Notes: generated by a model from the sequence alone, not told the origin. A DNA stretch of 54,929 bases from JAYZDK01 sp964604165 (GCA_964604165.1 CAZRYF010000029.1:1-54929); one strand, 5' to 3'; numbered from the stretch's first letter, positions 40,938-49,084 are shown. Made by a program: numbers and translations.

Positions 40938-42752
40938 CTACGCCCGGGGCAGCTCGTAGAGCGCCTCGATCTGGTCCGCGTAAAGACTGGCGATCTCCTT
41001 GCGCCGAAGCTTCATGGTGGGGGTGAGGGTGGCCTCTTCGATGGAAAAGTCCCGGGGCAGGATGGCGTGGCGCTTGATTTGCTCGAACCGTGCCAGCCGG
41101 GCGTTGGTCTTCTCAATGGCGGTCTCCATGCGGGCCACCACGTTCGGGTGGGAGGGCAGGTCCCCCTCGCTGCATCCAAGCTCCTCGGCCACCCGGGGGG
41201 CTTCCCTCTCGTCCAGGGTCAACAGCGCCACCACATAGGGCTTTCGGTCCCCGTGCACGTAGACCTGGCTCACCAGGGGCTCCTCTTTTACCAGGGCCTC
41301 CAGGCGGGCGGGCACCACGTACTTGCCCCCGGCACTCTTGATCAGGCTCTTCTTGCGATCCGTGATGCGCAGAAAGCCCTGGGCGTCGATCTCGCCGATG
41401 TCTCCGGTGCGAAGGAATCCGTCCTCGTCAAACAGTGTGGCGTTTTCCTCGGGGAGGTTGTGGTAGCCCCCAAAGACAGTGGGCCCCCTGAGAAGAATCT
41501 CCCCATCCTCGGCCACCTTCACCTCTACCCCTGGAATGGCCTGTCCCACGGTGCCCAGGCGGGTGTTGTCCAGGCGGTTTGCAAAGGAAATGGCTGTGGC
41601 CTCGGACAGGCCGTAGACCTCGACGATCTGGAGTCCCATGCCGTAGAAGAACTCCAGGATCTCCAGTTGAATCGGTGCCGACCCGGTGACAAAGACCTTG
41701 ACCCGTCCGCCGAAGACCGCGCGGATCCGGGTGTAGACCAGCTTGTCGGCCAATCGCCACTGCAGGCGTCGGGTGCGGGACATGGGGCCGCCCCCCATTT
41801 CGCTGTGGGTCTTCTCGAGGGCGAGGTTCTTCGCCCAGCGGAAGATCGCCTGGCGCCGGGGGTTGGCCTTGGCCACCTCCTCGTGGATTCGGCCGTACAT
41901 CTTCTCGAAGATGCGCGGCACGGCACCGAAATAGGTGGGGCGAATCTCCTCCAACTCGTCCAGGAGCGTGTCGTAGCTGGTGGCGTAGGCGGTGGCGAGA
42001 CCGATGTTGATGCGCCCGAAGAACCCGGGCACGTGCTCGGCCACATGGGCCATGGGCAGAAAGGAGATCGTGATGTCGTCTTCGGTGATGTCCTCCACCA
42101 TGCCCTCGCCGGCCCGCAGGCTCGCGAGGATGTTCTGGTGGGTGAGGGGCACGCCCTTGGGCCGACCCGTGGTCCCAGAGGTGTACACGGTCAAGGCCGG
42201 GCTTGTGGGGTCCACCTGCTCGCTGACCCGGCGAATGAGGTCGCCGTCCTCCTCGAGGTCCCGGGTGCCGCGGGCCTCAATGTCGGACATCTGCACCACG
42301 CCCGGGAGCGAGTCGGGGGTGTGATCCCAGACGACGATGTGCTCCAGGCAGTCCACTTCCTCCAGGAGCGGGACGACCCGTTCAAAGTACTCGGGCCCCT
42401 GGACGAACAGCACCCGTGTGCCGGAGTCCGCCAGGATGAACGCCACCTGGTCTGGCAAGAGGGTCTGGTAGATTCCCAGGTTCATGGCGCCGAGCATCAT
42501 GGTGGCCAGGTCGATGCTGCACCAGGCGGGCACCGTGTCTGCCAGGATTGCCACGGTGTCCCCGGCGCCGACGCCCAGCTCCTGCAGACCCGCCGCCAGG
42601 GTTTGCACCTCCTCGGAGAACTCTCCCCAGGTGGTGGAGGTCCACTCTCCCTTCTCGTTGCGAACCCTGTAGGCCTCTCGGTCTCGGGAGAGCTCCACCC
42701 GGCGCCAGAAGAGATCGCAGAGGGTGCTGGACTCGGGGGCGAGCATCTTCAT
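40938..42752 (-). CDS. long-chain acyl-CoA synthetase (AMP-forming)
   Basis: 604 residues, matching FadD15/LACS-type ligases, longer than the ligase at 19143. Motifs are VYTSGTTGRPKGVPLTH, a family linker (MAHVAEHVPGFFGRI), YGLSEATAISF, FLRTGDIGEIDAQGFL and DRKKSLIKSAGGKYV. The C-terminal Lys is in TLTPTMKLRRKEI. It thioesterifies long-chain or side-chain acids. Start ATG 42752 overlaps the DUF35 stop (ATGA), so it is the third gene of the operon beginning at 44363 under operator F. A long open extension upstream is a shadow of the DUF35 gene and is not used. Confidence 0.94.
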   Translation of the reverse strand: MKMLAPESSTLCDLFWRRVELSRDREAYRVRNEKGEWTSTTWGEFSEEVQTLAAGLQELGVGAGDTVAILADTVPAWCSIDLATMMLGAMNLGIYQTLLPDQVAFILADSGTRVLFVQGPEYFERVVPLLEEVDCLEHIVVWDHTPDSLPGVVQMSDIEARGTRDLEEDGDLIRRVSEQVDPTSPALTVYTSGTTGRPKGVPLTHQNILASLRAGEGMVEDITEDDITISFLPMAHVAEHVPGFFGRINIGLATAYATSYDTLLDELEEIRPTYFGAVPRIFEKMYGRIHEEVAKANPRRQAIFRWAKNLALEKTHSEMGGGPMSRTRRLQWRLADKLVYTRIRAVFGGRVKVFVTGSAPIQLEILEFFYGMGLQIVEVYGLSEATAISFANRLDNTRLGTVGQAIPGVEVKVAEDGEILLRGPTVFGGYHNLPEENATLFDEDGFLRTGDIGEIDAQGFLRITDRKKSLIKSAGGKYVVPARLEALVKEEPLVSQVYVHGDRKPYVVALLTLDEREAPRVAEELGCSEGDLPSHPNVVARMETAIEKTNARLARFEQIKRHAILPRDFSIEEATLTPTMKLRRKEIASLYADQIEALYELPRA

Positions 42753-43174
42753 GGTGTGGATCCTGTCGGGCGAAACCGCCATGCGCACAGGCCTTCGTGG
42801 AGGTCGAGCACCTCCGGCTCCAGGGCGTCGCCAAGGGTGAGGGACTCTTGCGTGCCCGCGATCGGGCTCATGACCAGCCCCACGTCGGGAATCTCCACCA
42901 CGCCGATCACGTCCGGGTAGGTGAAGCGGAGACCGCGGTTCTGGGTGGTGAAGGCGTACAGCGTGGCGCCGCTGCCAATCTCTCGCCAGGTGACCGCATC
43001 CGAGAAGCAGGTGGGGCAGAACTCCCTTGGGGGAAAGGTGGTCTCGTCGCAAACGTCACAGTGGGTGGCGCACAGGGTGCGGTCCTCGGCCAGGCGTCGC
43101 TGCAGCTCCTTGGAGGCGCTGCTTCCGTACAGGTCCATGGCCTGGAGGGTGAATTCCTGGAGGGGATTGCCCAT
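42749..43174 (-). CDS. DUF35 (OB-fold, zinc-ribbon) acyl-CoA-associated protein
   Basis: 141 residues. An N-terminal helix is followed by a rubredoxin-like zinc ribbon with CDVC and CPTC (about residues 38-59), then an OB fold (GSGATLYAFTTQNRGLRFTYPDVIGVVEI). Proteins of this type bind acyl-CoA and form complexes with thiolase-like enzymes. In sterol side-chain breakdown the DUF35 part of ChsH2 is needed by the aldolase Ltp2. The thiolase-like gene is directly upstream with a 1-bp gap, a strong sign of such a complex. Confidence 0.9.
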   Translation of the reverse strand: MGNPLQEFTLQAMDLYGSSASKELQRRLAEDRTLCATHCDVCDETTFPPREFCPTCFSDAVTWREIGSGATLYAFTTQNRGLRFTYPDVIGVVEIPDVGLVMSPIAGTQESLTLGDALEPEVLDLHEGLCAWRFRPTGSTP

Positions 43175-43175
43175 G

Positions 43176-44363
43176 TCAGCTCCTGTTCTCGAAGGCCATG
43201 ACCACCGAGCCATTCATCATGCCGTGTTCCGCGTGAACCAGTCCGACCCGTGCGTCTTCTACCTGGCGGCCCGGGGCCTGTCCCCAGAGCTGTCGCACCA
43301 CCTCCGCCACCTCGTAGAGGGGCGTTGCCCCCGCTGGGTGGCCAAAGCTCATGCGGCCCCCGGTGGGGTTGATCACCACGTCTCCGCCCCAGGTGCTTCT
43401 ACCCTCTGCCAGAAAATGGGCCGCCTCTCCCTTGGGACAGAAGCCCAGGTCTTCGTAGAGGATCAGCTCTGTGGCTCCAAAGACCCCGTAGACCTCGGCC
43501 ACGTCGACATCCTCGGCGTTGATGCCGGCTTCCTCATAGGCCTGCCTGCTGGCCTCCACGACGGACTCAAAGCGGGTGATGCTTCCTCTTCGGGGAATGA
43601 AGTGGCTGGGGTGGTGGTGCTCGCCGTATCCGGTGACCTGCACCACATCGCGCCCGTTGTCGCAGCGATCCGCGGTGGTTACCACGACCGCCACGGCCCC
43701 GGAGGAGATGCTCGCGGCCTGGAGCAGGTGAATGGGAGGGGAGAGCCGCTTGGAGGACAGGACGTCGTCCACGGTGATCGGATCCCGGAACTGGGCGAGT
43801 GGGTGGCCCGCCGCGTGTTCGCGAAGTCGAACGCTTGAGAGCGCAACTTGGGCCTCGTTGACCCCAAACTCGTGCATGTAGCGCTGGTGGGACATCGCGT
43901 AGATCGGAATGGGTGGGCCGTGGCCCAGCACGGAGTTCACGCCTCCGTAGAGGGCCGCCGTGGTAAAGGCCACGTGGCGCACAAAGGACTCGAAGTGGTT
44001 GGTGTCGAGCATTGGCCGGGTGTCGGAGGCCACCACCAGGGCGGCCTTGCAGCGGCCGAGGGCGACAGCGTCCAGGGCAGCCCGGAGCGCTAGCAGGGCG
44101 GTGGCTCCACCGTTTTCTACCCCCACGAGCCCCTTCGTGGTCAGGCCCAGGTGCTCCGCAAAGTTGGCAGCAAACATCAGCCACGGCTCGCCGGACATGG
44201 CGGCGGGGGTCAGGAACAGGCCGTCGATGTCGGCGGGCTGGAGCCCTGCGTCGATCACGGCCTCTCGGGCGACGGTGGAGCAGGCGTCGAGCACCGAGGT
44301 GTCGAGGTCTCGTTGCACTGGGGTCGCGGAAAGACCTGCGATGGCGAGGGGAGTGCCGGTCAC
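43176..44363 (-). CDS. thiolase-like lipid-transfer protein, candidate Ltp2-type aldolase
   Basis: 395 residues of the thiolase fold, SCP-x/lipid-transfer type without an SCP2 tail. The nucleophilic Cys of thiolases is absent: the segment reads VENGGATAL near residue 85. The C-terminal Cys is also replaced, by HAEHGMMNG (377-385). His342 in GHPAGAT and the segment DVAEVYGVFGATEL are kept. Loss of both Cys rules out normal thiolysis and fits retro-aldolases such as Ltp2, which cleave a 3-hydroxyacyl-CoA together with a DUF35 partner, encoded next. Start GTG 44363 has GAGG 5 nt upstream. First gene under operator F. Confidence 0.88.
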   Translation of the reverse strand: MTGTPLAIAGLSATPVQRDLDTSVLDACSTVAREAVIDAGLQPADIDGLFLTPAAMSGEPWLMFAANFAEHLGLTTKGLVGVENGGATALLALRAALDAVALGRCKAALVVASDTRPMLDTNHFESFVRHVAFTTAALYGGVNSVLGHGPPIPIYAMSHQRYMHEFGVNEAQVALSSVRLREHAAGHPLAQFRDPITVDDVLSSKRLSPPIHLLQAASISSGAVAVVVTTADRCDNGRDVVQVTGYGEHHHPSHFIPRRGSITRFESVVEASRQAYEEAGINAEDVDVAEVYGVFGATELILYEDLGFCPKGEAAHFLAEGRSTWGGDVVINPTGGRMSFGHPAGATPLYEVAEVVRQLWGQAPGRQVEDARVGLVHAEHGMMNGSVVMAFENRS

Positions 44364-44375
44364 GTGGGCCTCACA

Positions 44376-44425
44376 AAAGTATAAGGTAGCACCTGATACA
44401 TACTGCTTGAGGTGATTCGGGGCAA
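44376..44425 (-). promoter_or_regulatory. operator F with sigma-70-like promoter
   Basis: The palindrome at 44376-44402 matches at 20 of 26 positions. Read on the minus strand, TTGCCC (44420-44425), a 17-bp spacer and TATGTA (44397-44402) place the -10 in the first bases of the operator, close to the geometry at D and E. The GTG start of the thiolase-like gene follows 12 nt after the site. Confidence 0.62.
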
Positions 44426-44643
44426 CCTACAGGGGTTTAGTGGAACCTCGCTCCATCCGAACCTTGGGGTGCTGCTCGTAGTTGACTTCCCGCGAGGCGC
44501 GACCTGAATGGTGCAGTAATTATTACCTATAGGTAGGAAATAACTTCCAAATTGGGGGTGTTTCCCCTACCCGTACCTGGGGAATCCCTGGCACGGGAAA
44601 TGCAAGAACATGAAAGTGGTCCCGTGCGGCTTCCGGAGGATTG
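44403..44643 (+). promoter_or_regulatory. upstream region and structured leader of the sigma factor gene
   Basis: About 240 bp between operator F and the sigma gene. An AT-rich block holds a perfect 12-bp palindrome, TACCTATAGGTA (44524-44535). Further on TTCCCC and GGGGAA can pair (44560-44584 area). Then an 8-bp perfect inverted repeat, GCACGGGA (44591-44598) and TCCCGTGC (44620-44627) with a 21-nt loop, ends 7 nt before the ribosome site GGAGG (44635-44639). The hairpin may affect sigma factor translation. A possible TTGACT -35 lies near 44480 without a good -10. Confidence 0.45.
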
Positions 44644-45525
44644 ATGCTTTCCACTTCCAGCGCTTCTACCCGTCGAGCGCGAGATTCCCAAGATGCCCCT
44701 GTCCGGTCCTACCTGCAGCGGATGGGCTCTATTCCCCTTCTGACACGGGAAGAAGAAGTGGCCCTGGCCAACATGATTCGACGCGGCGGACCCGATGCGG
44801 ACCTGGCTCGCATGAGCTTTATCAAGGCCAATTTGAGGCTGGTGGTGTCCATTGCCAAGCAGCACACCTACCGGGGGCTGCCCCTGTCGGACCTGATCCA
44901 GGAAGGGAACATCGGCCTGATGACAGCCGTGGAGAAGTTCGACCCGGACAGGGGCTTTAAGTTTTCGACCTATGCCTCCTGGTGGATTCGCCAGTCCATC
45001 ACCCGGGCCATCGAGTCGAAGATTCGGACCATTCGAATCCCCGTTTACAAGCTGGAGATGATCAACCGCGTTCGGCAGTCCCAGCGGGCGCTGTACCAGT
45101 CCCTGGGCCGGGAACCGACCCTGGAGGAGATCTCCGTCCAGGTGGACATTGAGCCGGACAAGATTGAAGGTCTCATGCGTCTCAACAAGGAGCCCATGAG
45201 CTTGGATGCGCCGCGGGCAGACGATCCCTCCTCTACCATTGGCGACTTCATTGAGAACCCGGACGCGGTGCTCCCCAACGAGTCCCTGGAAGCGCGCTCC
45301 CTGGCGGACGAGATTCCCGAGGTGCTTGGAACGCTGTCTCCACGGGAGGAGAAGGTCATTCGAATGCGCTACGGCATCGGTGAACCCACGACCTACTCCC
45401 TGGAGCAGGTGGGTGCCGAGTTCAGCTTGACCCGAGAGCGAATTCGGCAGATTGAGATCAAGGCCCTTCGTAAGCTCCGCCGGGCTGCGCGTCGCCGGGG
45501 ACTGGCAGAAGAGCGCGTGGCGTAG
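44644..45525 (+). CDS. RNA polymerase sigma-70 family factor (group 2-like, RpoD/RpoS type)
   Basis: 293 residues without region 1.1. Region 1.2 is PVRSYLQRMGSIPLLTREEEVALA. Region 2 has LRLVVSIAKQHTYRGLPLSDLIQEGNIGLM and the -10-recognising part FKFSTYASWWIRQSITRAI. Region 3 is REPTLEEISVQVDIEPDKIEGL. Region 4 has LSPREEKVIRMRYG and the -35-binding helix FSLTRERIRQIEIKALRKLR. Length and regions fit an alternative sigma of the primary-like group rather than the housekeeping RpoD. ATG 44644 follows GGAGG by 4 nt. It has its own structured leader and a perfect palindromic terminator. No anti-sigma factor is adjacent. Confidence 0.92.
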   Translation: MLSTSSASTRRARDSQDAPVRSYLQRMGSIPLLTREEEVALANMIRRGGPDADLARMSFIKANLRLVVSIAKQHTYRGLPLSDLIQEGNIGLMTAVEKFDPDRGFKFSTYASWWIRQSITRAIESKIRTIRIPVYKLEMINRVRQSQRALYQSLGREPTLEEISVQVDIEPDKIEGLMRLNKEPMSLDAPRADDPSSTIGDFIENPDAVLPNESLEARSLADEIPEVLGTLSPREEKVIRMRYGIGEPTTYSLEQVGAEFSLTRERIRQIEIKALRKLRRAARRRGLAEERVA

Positions 45526-45529
45526 CGGG

Positions 45530-45561
45530 GGCCTAGGAGGCTGTATACAGCCTCCTAGGCC
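45530..45561. terminator. perfect 32-bp palindrome between convergent genes, likely bidirectional terminator
   Basis: The half GGCCTAGGAGGCTGTA is followed at once by its exact reverse complement, with no spacer. It sits 4 bp after the sigma factor stop and contains the TAG stop of the minus-strand gene at 45555. It can act in both directions. No T-tract follows. Thirteen bases of one arm recur at the end of tyrS beside an IS element. Confidence 0.7.
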
Positions 45562-46538
45562 TGGGACCGATAGATTCCCTCGGCCGCGGTCCAGTCCGGG
45601 TGGGGGTGACAGTTTTCGCCCAGCGGCATGCGGCTGTCCAGGAACTCAAGCTCGCCCTCGTCAGAGGTAAAGACCCGGCCCCTGTGGTGGACGCGTACCT
45701 GGGCGAATTTGGTGCAGCGGCAGAGCACCCGCCCCCCCTGGGGTTGTCGATAGATGAGGTGCACAAAGTCCTCGGGGGCGGCCCGTGCGGAGACGTGCAT
45801 CAAGGGGAATCTCATCTTTGCGTTGCAGGCTCCGGGCGCCCCGCCAGACCAGAACCCCACTCCCAGGCGCCGGTGGTCTCCATCCGGGTCGCGAAGGGTG
45901 GCTCTCCGAAATGTGGGCATCCAGAGGCGGGGTTGGGCGATGAAACCCTCCAAGGCGCGGCTGGAGCTGTCGGTCCATTTGTTGACTGCCAGCCACGTGT
46001 AGCGGAAGGCGTGTTCCTGGCTCCAATTGTGGCCCCGAAGGCCCACCCATCGCTCCAGGTCCCAGGTGCGTGCACCACATTGGAGGATGCCATCGAAGAC
46101 GAGGTTGGTGGCGGGGGTCAGGGCCTTGGCCGTGGGGGAGCGGGCGCTGTAGAGCCACCGCCAGGGTAGGTGAAGCAAGGCGCCCATTCCTCCGCTCAAC
46201 GTGAGCTCCCAGCGCAAATCCGACATGGAACCCCATGCTCTGTCTGGCTCCAGACGGGCGTGCTTGCTGTTGATATACGGCCCCGGACCCACTTCAATTT
46301 CCGTCCAGGGAATCTCCATCTTGGCAACGACCGGGCGGTAGCCCCGCTCAAAGATCATGGCCCACAACTCGAGGATTCGATGCTCAGGTTCGGGGCCGTG
46401 GCAAAGCAGGGTGTGTTTGAGCCAAAAGGCGCGGTGCCCATCAGGGCTGTTGCCCTTCAGGTAGTGGGACTCGTAGAGGGGGCGGCGCCAGTGGGTCGCC
46501 ACCACCTCCTCGTGGTTCTTCACCGTCTCGTTCGACAC
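45555..46538 (-). CDS. conserved hypothetical protein, possibly lipocalin/CrtC-like fold
   Basis: 327 residues with no signal peptide or membrane segment. The N-terminus reads RRPLYESHYLKGNSPDGHRAFWLKHTLL, a pattern I associate with uncharacterised proteins of the tocopherol-cyclase/CrtC-like beta-barrel group. Many Trp and aromatic positions (GGMGALLHLPWRWLYSA) are consistent with a lipid- or pigment-binding barrel. No catalytic residues can be named. The start is GTG 46538, and the gene ends inside the palindromic terminator it shares with the sigma factor. It is divergent from the TMTC-like gene, 42 bp away. Function unknown. Confidence 0.75.
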   Translation of the reverse strand: MSNETVKNHEEVVATHWRRPLYESHYLKGNSPDGHRAFWLKHTLLCHGPEPEHRILELWAMIFERGYRPVVAKMEIPWTEIEVGPGPYINSKHARLEPDRAWGSMSDLRWELTLSGGMGALLHLPWRWLYSARSPTAKALTPATNLVFDGILQCGARTWDLERWVGLRGHNWSQEHAFRYTWLAVNKWTDSSSRALEGFIAQPRLWMPTFRRATLRDPDGDHRRLGVGFWSGGAPGACNAKMRFPLMHVSARAAPEDFVHLIYRQPQGGRVLCRCTKFAQVRVHHRGRVFTSDEGELEFLDSRMPLGENCHPHPDWTAAEGIYRSQA

Positions 46539-46580
46539 GCCCCGATTCTACGATGGACACGCGAGGGATATCATGGGTTC

Positions 46581-48011
46581 ATGCGCTCCTACACCTTCGT
46601 GGCCTTTCTGCTGGGCTACGCGCTGGCGGTGGGGACTCGAACTGCTGGGTTTGAGTGGGTGTGGGATGACCGCCCTCTGGTACAGGAGGCTGCGCTTTCG
46701 CCCGCGGGAGAGGCCCTCGCGACTGCATGGACTTCGGATTTCTGGGCCCTTGCGCCCGTGGGAGATCGGTTTTCTTCGGGCATGTACCGGCCGGTGGTGA
46801 CCACCACCTACGTGGTGGAGCGTGCCTTGGGTGTGGGGCCCGGTGGTGCACACCTTGTAAACCTCGGCTTGCACCTGGCCGTGGCGCTTGCAGCGGGATG
46901 GCTTGCTCTCGGGGTTGGCTTTTCAGGGCCGTGGACGGCCGCGCTTGTGCTGTTGCATCCCCATGCGTCGGGCCTGTTGGGGAACGTGGCGGGCCGTACG
47001 GATCTTCTGGCCACCCTGGGTGTTGTGTTGGCCTTGGGGTGCCAGGTGCGGGGCAGGGCGGGTTTCGGTGCGCTGGCCTTGTTGTTGGCGTGCCTCTCCA
47101 AGGAGACCGGACTGGCCGGTGCGTTCCTGTGGTTCATCTGGGCCTTTCCGAAGGAAGGACTTCGTGGCGGAAGGGTTCCCGGTGCTGTTGCCTTGGGTGT
47201 GCTTGTGTGGCGATCGGTATGGGTGGGCACCCCGCCTCCCTCACAGCTGGAAGGGGCGGGGGGGATCTTGGTCGGCCTCTCCTCGACGGGCTGGGCCTTT
47301 TTTGACCTGGTTGTGCCGCTGGATGCGGGGCCCTGGCCTGTGCCCCATGCGCTCGCTCCCGGCCTTTTCTGGATGTTTGTGGCAGCCTTGGCGGTGCGCT
47401 GGGGGCAGAGAGGGGTGATCTGGGTGCTGTTGACTTGGGCACTCATGGCGGGCTGGGTGGGGCTGGAGGTTCGGCACGCGCGGGCCTTGCTGTATTTACC
47501 GGTGGTCGGACTGGCTCTTGGTGTGGGACAGGGGATGCGGAACAGAAGTCGCCGGGTGCAGGGGGCGGCTGTGGCGCTGGGGCTTCTTCTCCTGGGGTTG
47601 CAATTCCAAGCGCTCTCCCATTGGAAGAACCCCGAGTCCCTGTGGGCGTTTGGGGTAGAGAAGAACCCGACGGATCCCTTGCCCCAGGTCAACTTGGGCC
47701 GGGTCCATGCGGAGGCGGGTCGCAGTAGCGCCGCCAAGGTGCACTACACCAACGCTGCTTCTCTCGCTATGGCCCAGGAGGACGCCACCTTCTTTGTGAA
47801 GGCCGCTTCATCCCTGGGGGAGCTGGCGATGCTCGAAGGCGACATCGAAGGGGCGCGGCTCTTCTTTCAGGATGCGATCAGCGTGGCAGGTCCGGGGGGA
47901 GCCCCCGAATCGGAGCGCTCACTTCTGGAGCTTTCGTCACTCCCGCCGGCGACGATGAAAGCCGAGCCCAACCAGCAGGAGCCAGCCGAACCCGGGAGCG
48001 GTATGGATTGA
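46581..48011 (+). CDS. polytopic membrane protein with C-terminal TPR segment, TMTC/glycosyltransferase-like
   Basis: 476 residues. About ten hydrophobic helices follow an early exoplasmic motif, FEWVWDDRPLVQ, that matches the WDD motif near the first loop of TMTC-type and other GT-C dolichol-linked mannosyltransferases. A His-Asn rich loop (GMYRPVVTTTYVVERALGVGPGGAHLVNLGLHL) is also typical. From about residue 365 it becomes soluble, with two TPR-like helices (PLPQVNLGRVHAEAGRSSAAKVHY and FFVKAASSLGELAMLEGDIEGARLFF). It probably O-glycosylates exported proteins or transfers a lipid-linked sugar. The last 75 bp overlap the convergent CAP gene, which is unusual here. Confidence 0.8.
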   Translation: MRSYTFVAFLLGYALAVGTRTAGFEWVWDDRPLVQEAALSPAGEALATAWTSDFWALAPVGDRFSSGMYRPVVTTTYVVERALGVGPGGAHLVNLGLHLAVALAAGWLALGVGFSGPWTAALVLLHPHASGLLGNVAGRTDLLATLGVVLALGCQVRGRAGFGALALLLACLSKETGLAGAFLWFIWAFPKEGLRGGRVPGAVALGVLVWRSVWVGTPPPSQLEGAGGILVGLSSTGWAFFDLVVPLDAGPWPVPHALAPGLFWMFVAALAVRWGQRGVIWVLLTWALMAGWVGLEVRHARALLYLPVVGLALGVGQGMRNRSRRVQGAAVALGLLLLGLQFQALSHWKNPESLWAFGVEKNPTDPLPQVNLGRVHAEAGRSSAAKVHYTNAASLAMAQEDATFFVKAASSLGELAMLEGDIEGARLFFQDAISVAGPGGAPESERSLLELSSLPPATMKAEPNQQEPAEPGSGMD

Positions 48012-48953
48012 GCTGCAACCCACCAAGGTGAGCTCGTCCCGCATGTCGTCTGGTTCCAGGTCGTCCTGCCCTGAAATGCCCAATTGGCGATCCACCCAGT
48101 AGAAGGGCGTCTCGCAGGCGCCGGTCTGGTAGCTGCCTTCCTCTGGAAAGCGGCTCGTGCGCTGGGAGTCCACGGCAATGAAAAAGTACTCATGGCACTC
48201 TCGGTCCTCTGGAAGGTTCATGGATGTGCGCCAGACCCCCTCGTTTGGGTCGCCCCACTCGAGCTCCATGTCGTAGGGGACGCCGTTGACCACAACCCGA
48301 AAGGACTCTGGACCGGGTCCCTTGTAGTCAGCCATGAAGCGAACACCCCACCCGGCCCCTGCAGCTGCAGGCGTGTGGACGCCCATGGCAATGGCGGCCT
48401 GGGTGTCTTGGGCTCCGGCGCCAAAGTCCTGTGTGTAGTAGCGATACCAGTCAGTGGCGCCCTCGAAATTGGTGCCGGTGCCGAGCTCGGTCCAGTCGGC
48501 GTGCATGATGTTGGAGCGGTGTCCGGGAGAACACATCCAGCCGTGCATCACCGTGTCGAATCCATCCACGTAGCCATAGGCGATGTTCTCACCAACGTAG
48601 GTGGTCTCCGTGTAGTAGCGAGCAGTGCGTTCGGCAAAGGACGTGCCATCGGAGCTGTCATGGTCGAACCACTGGTTCTCCTGCATGTCGTCCGAGTGAA
48701 ACCGGGCGGCTTCGTTCAAGGGACGGCTGTAATAGATTGGGGACTTGGGCTCTCTTTCCGAGGACTCGAAATCCGCCAGGGTGCAAGCGTTCGGTCCGCT
48801 GTTGTATTCCTCTTCGAAGGCGGAAGGGTCCACCCGCACGGCGTTGGTCCAGAGGTGCAGATCTCGCTCGCCGTGGCTTGGATAGCCGGCGTCGTCCACA
48901 TCGCCGTATCCGGCGACGAGTGCGAGGAGCACTGCGGTGGTCATTGCATCCAT
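47937..48953 (-). CDS. exported CAP-domain (SCP/PR-1) protein with C-terminal anchor tail
   Basis: 338 residues. A short hydrophobic leader (TTAVLLALVAGYG) is followed by a CAP domain. It has His in AARFHSDDMQ, the acidic motif YVGENIAYG and the signature MCSPGHRSNIMHADWTELG. The name SCP refers to sperm-coating protein and is unrelated to SCP2 lipid carriers. A beta-rich middle (PESFRVVVNGVPYDMELEWGD) follows. The end has a Cys (VGCSS), the helix APGFGWLLLVGLGF and HRRRR, matching a MYXO-CTERM-like sorting tail. The gene overlaps the membrane protein gene by 75 bp at the 3' end and is divergent from the subtilisin-like gene. CAP proteins may be peptidases or bind lipids; the role here is unknown. 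Confidence 0.87.
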   Translation of the reverse strand: MDAMTTAVLLALVAGYGDVDDAGYPSHGERDLHLWTNAVRVDPSAFEEEYNSGPNACTLADFESSEREPKSPIYYSRPLNEAARFHSDDMQENQWFDHDSSDGTSFAERTARYYTETTYVGENIAYGYVDGFDTVMHGWMCSPGHRSNIMHADWTELGTGTNFEGATDWYRYYTQDFGAGAQDTQAAIAMGVHTPAAAGAGWGVRFMADYKGPGPESFRVVVNGVPYDMELEWGDPNEGVWRTSMNLPEDRECHEYFFIAVDSQRTSRFPEEGSYQTGACETPFYWVDRQLGISGQDDLEPDDMRDELTLVGCSSIHTAPGFGWLLLVGLGFHRRRRE

Positions 48954-49084
48954 GGGGCCCGCCCGATGGGTGCAGTTTGGCAGATCGGAGGCGGACTGTC
49001 GAAAGAGTGCGAGGCAATGGGCAGATCCCCAACCACTGCTGGATCTGGGGGATATGTTGTCCCCCGCGCCGCCGGGAGCCCGCC
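48954..49084. other. 131-bp divergent intergenic region
   Basis: It separates the CAP-domain gene from the subtilisin-like gene and should contain both promoters. No copy of the palindrome operator and no strong hexamers were recognised. Confidence 0.4.
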
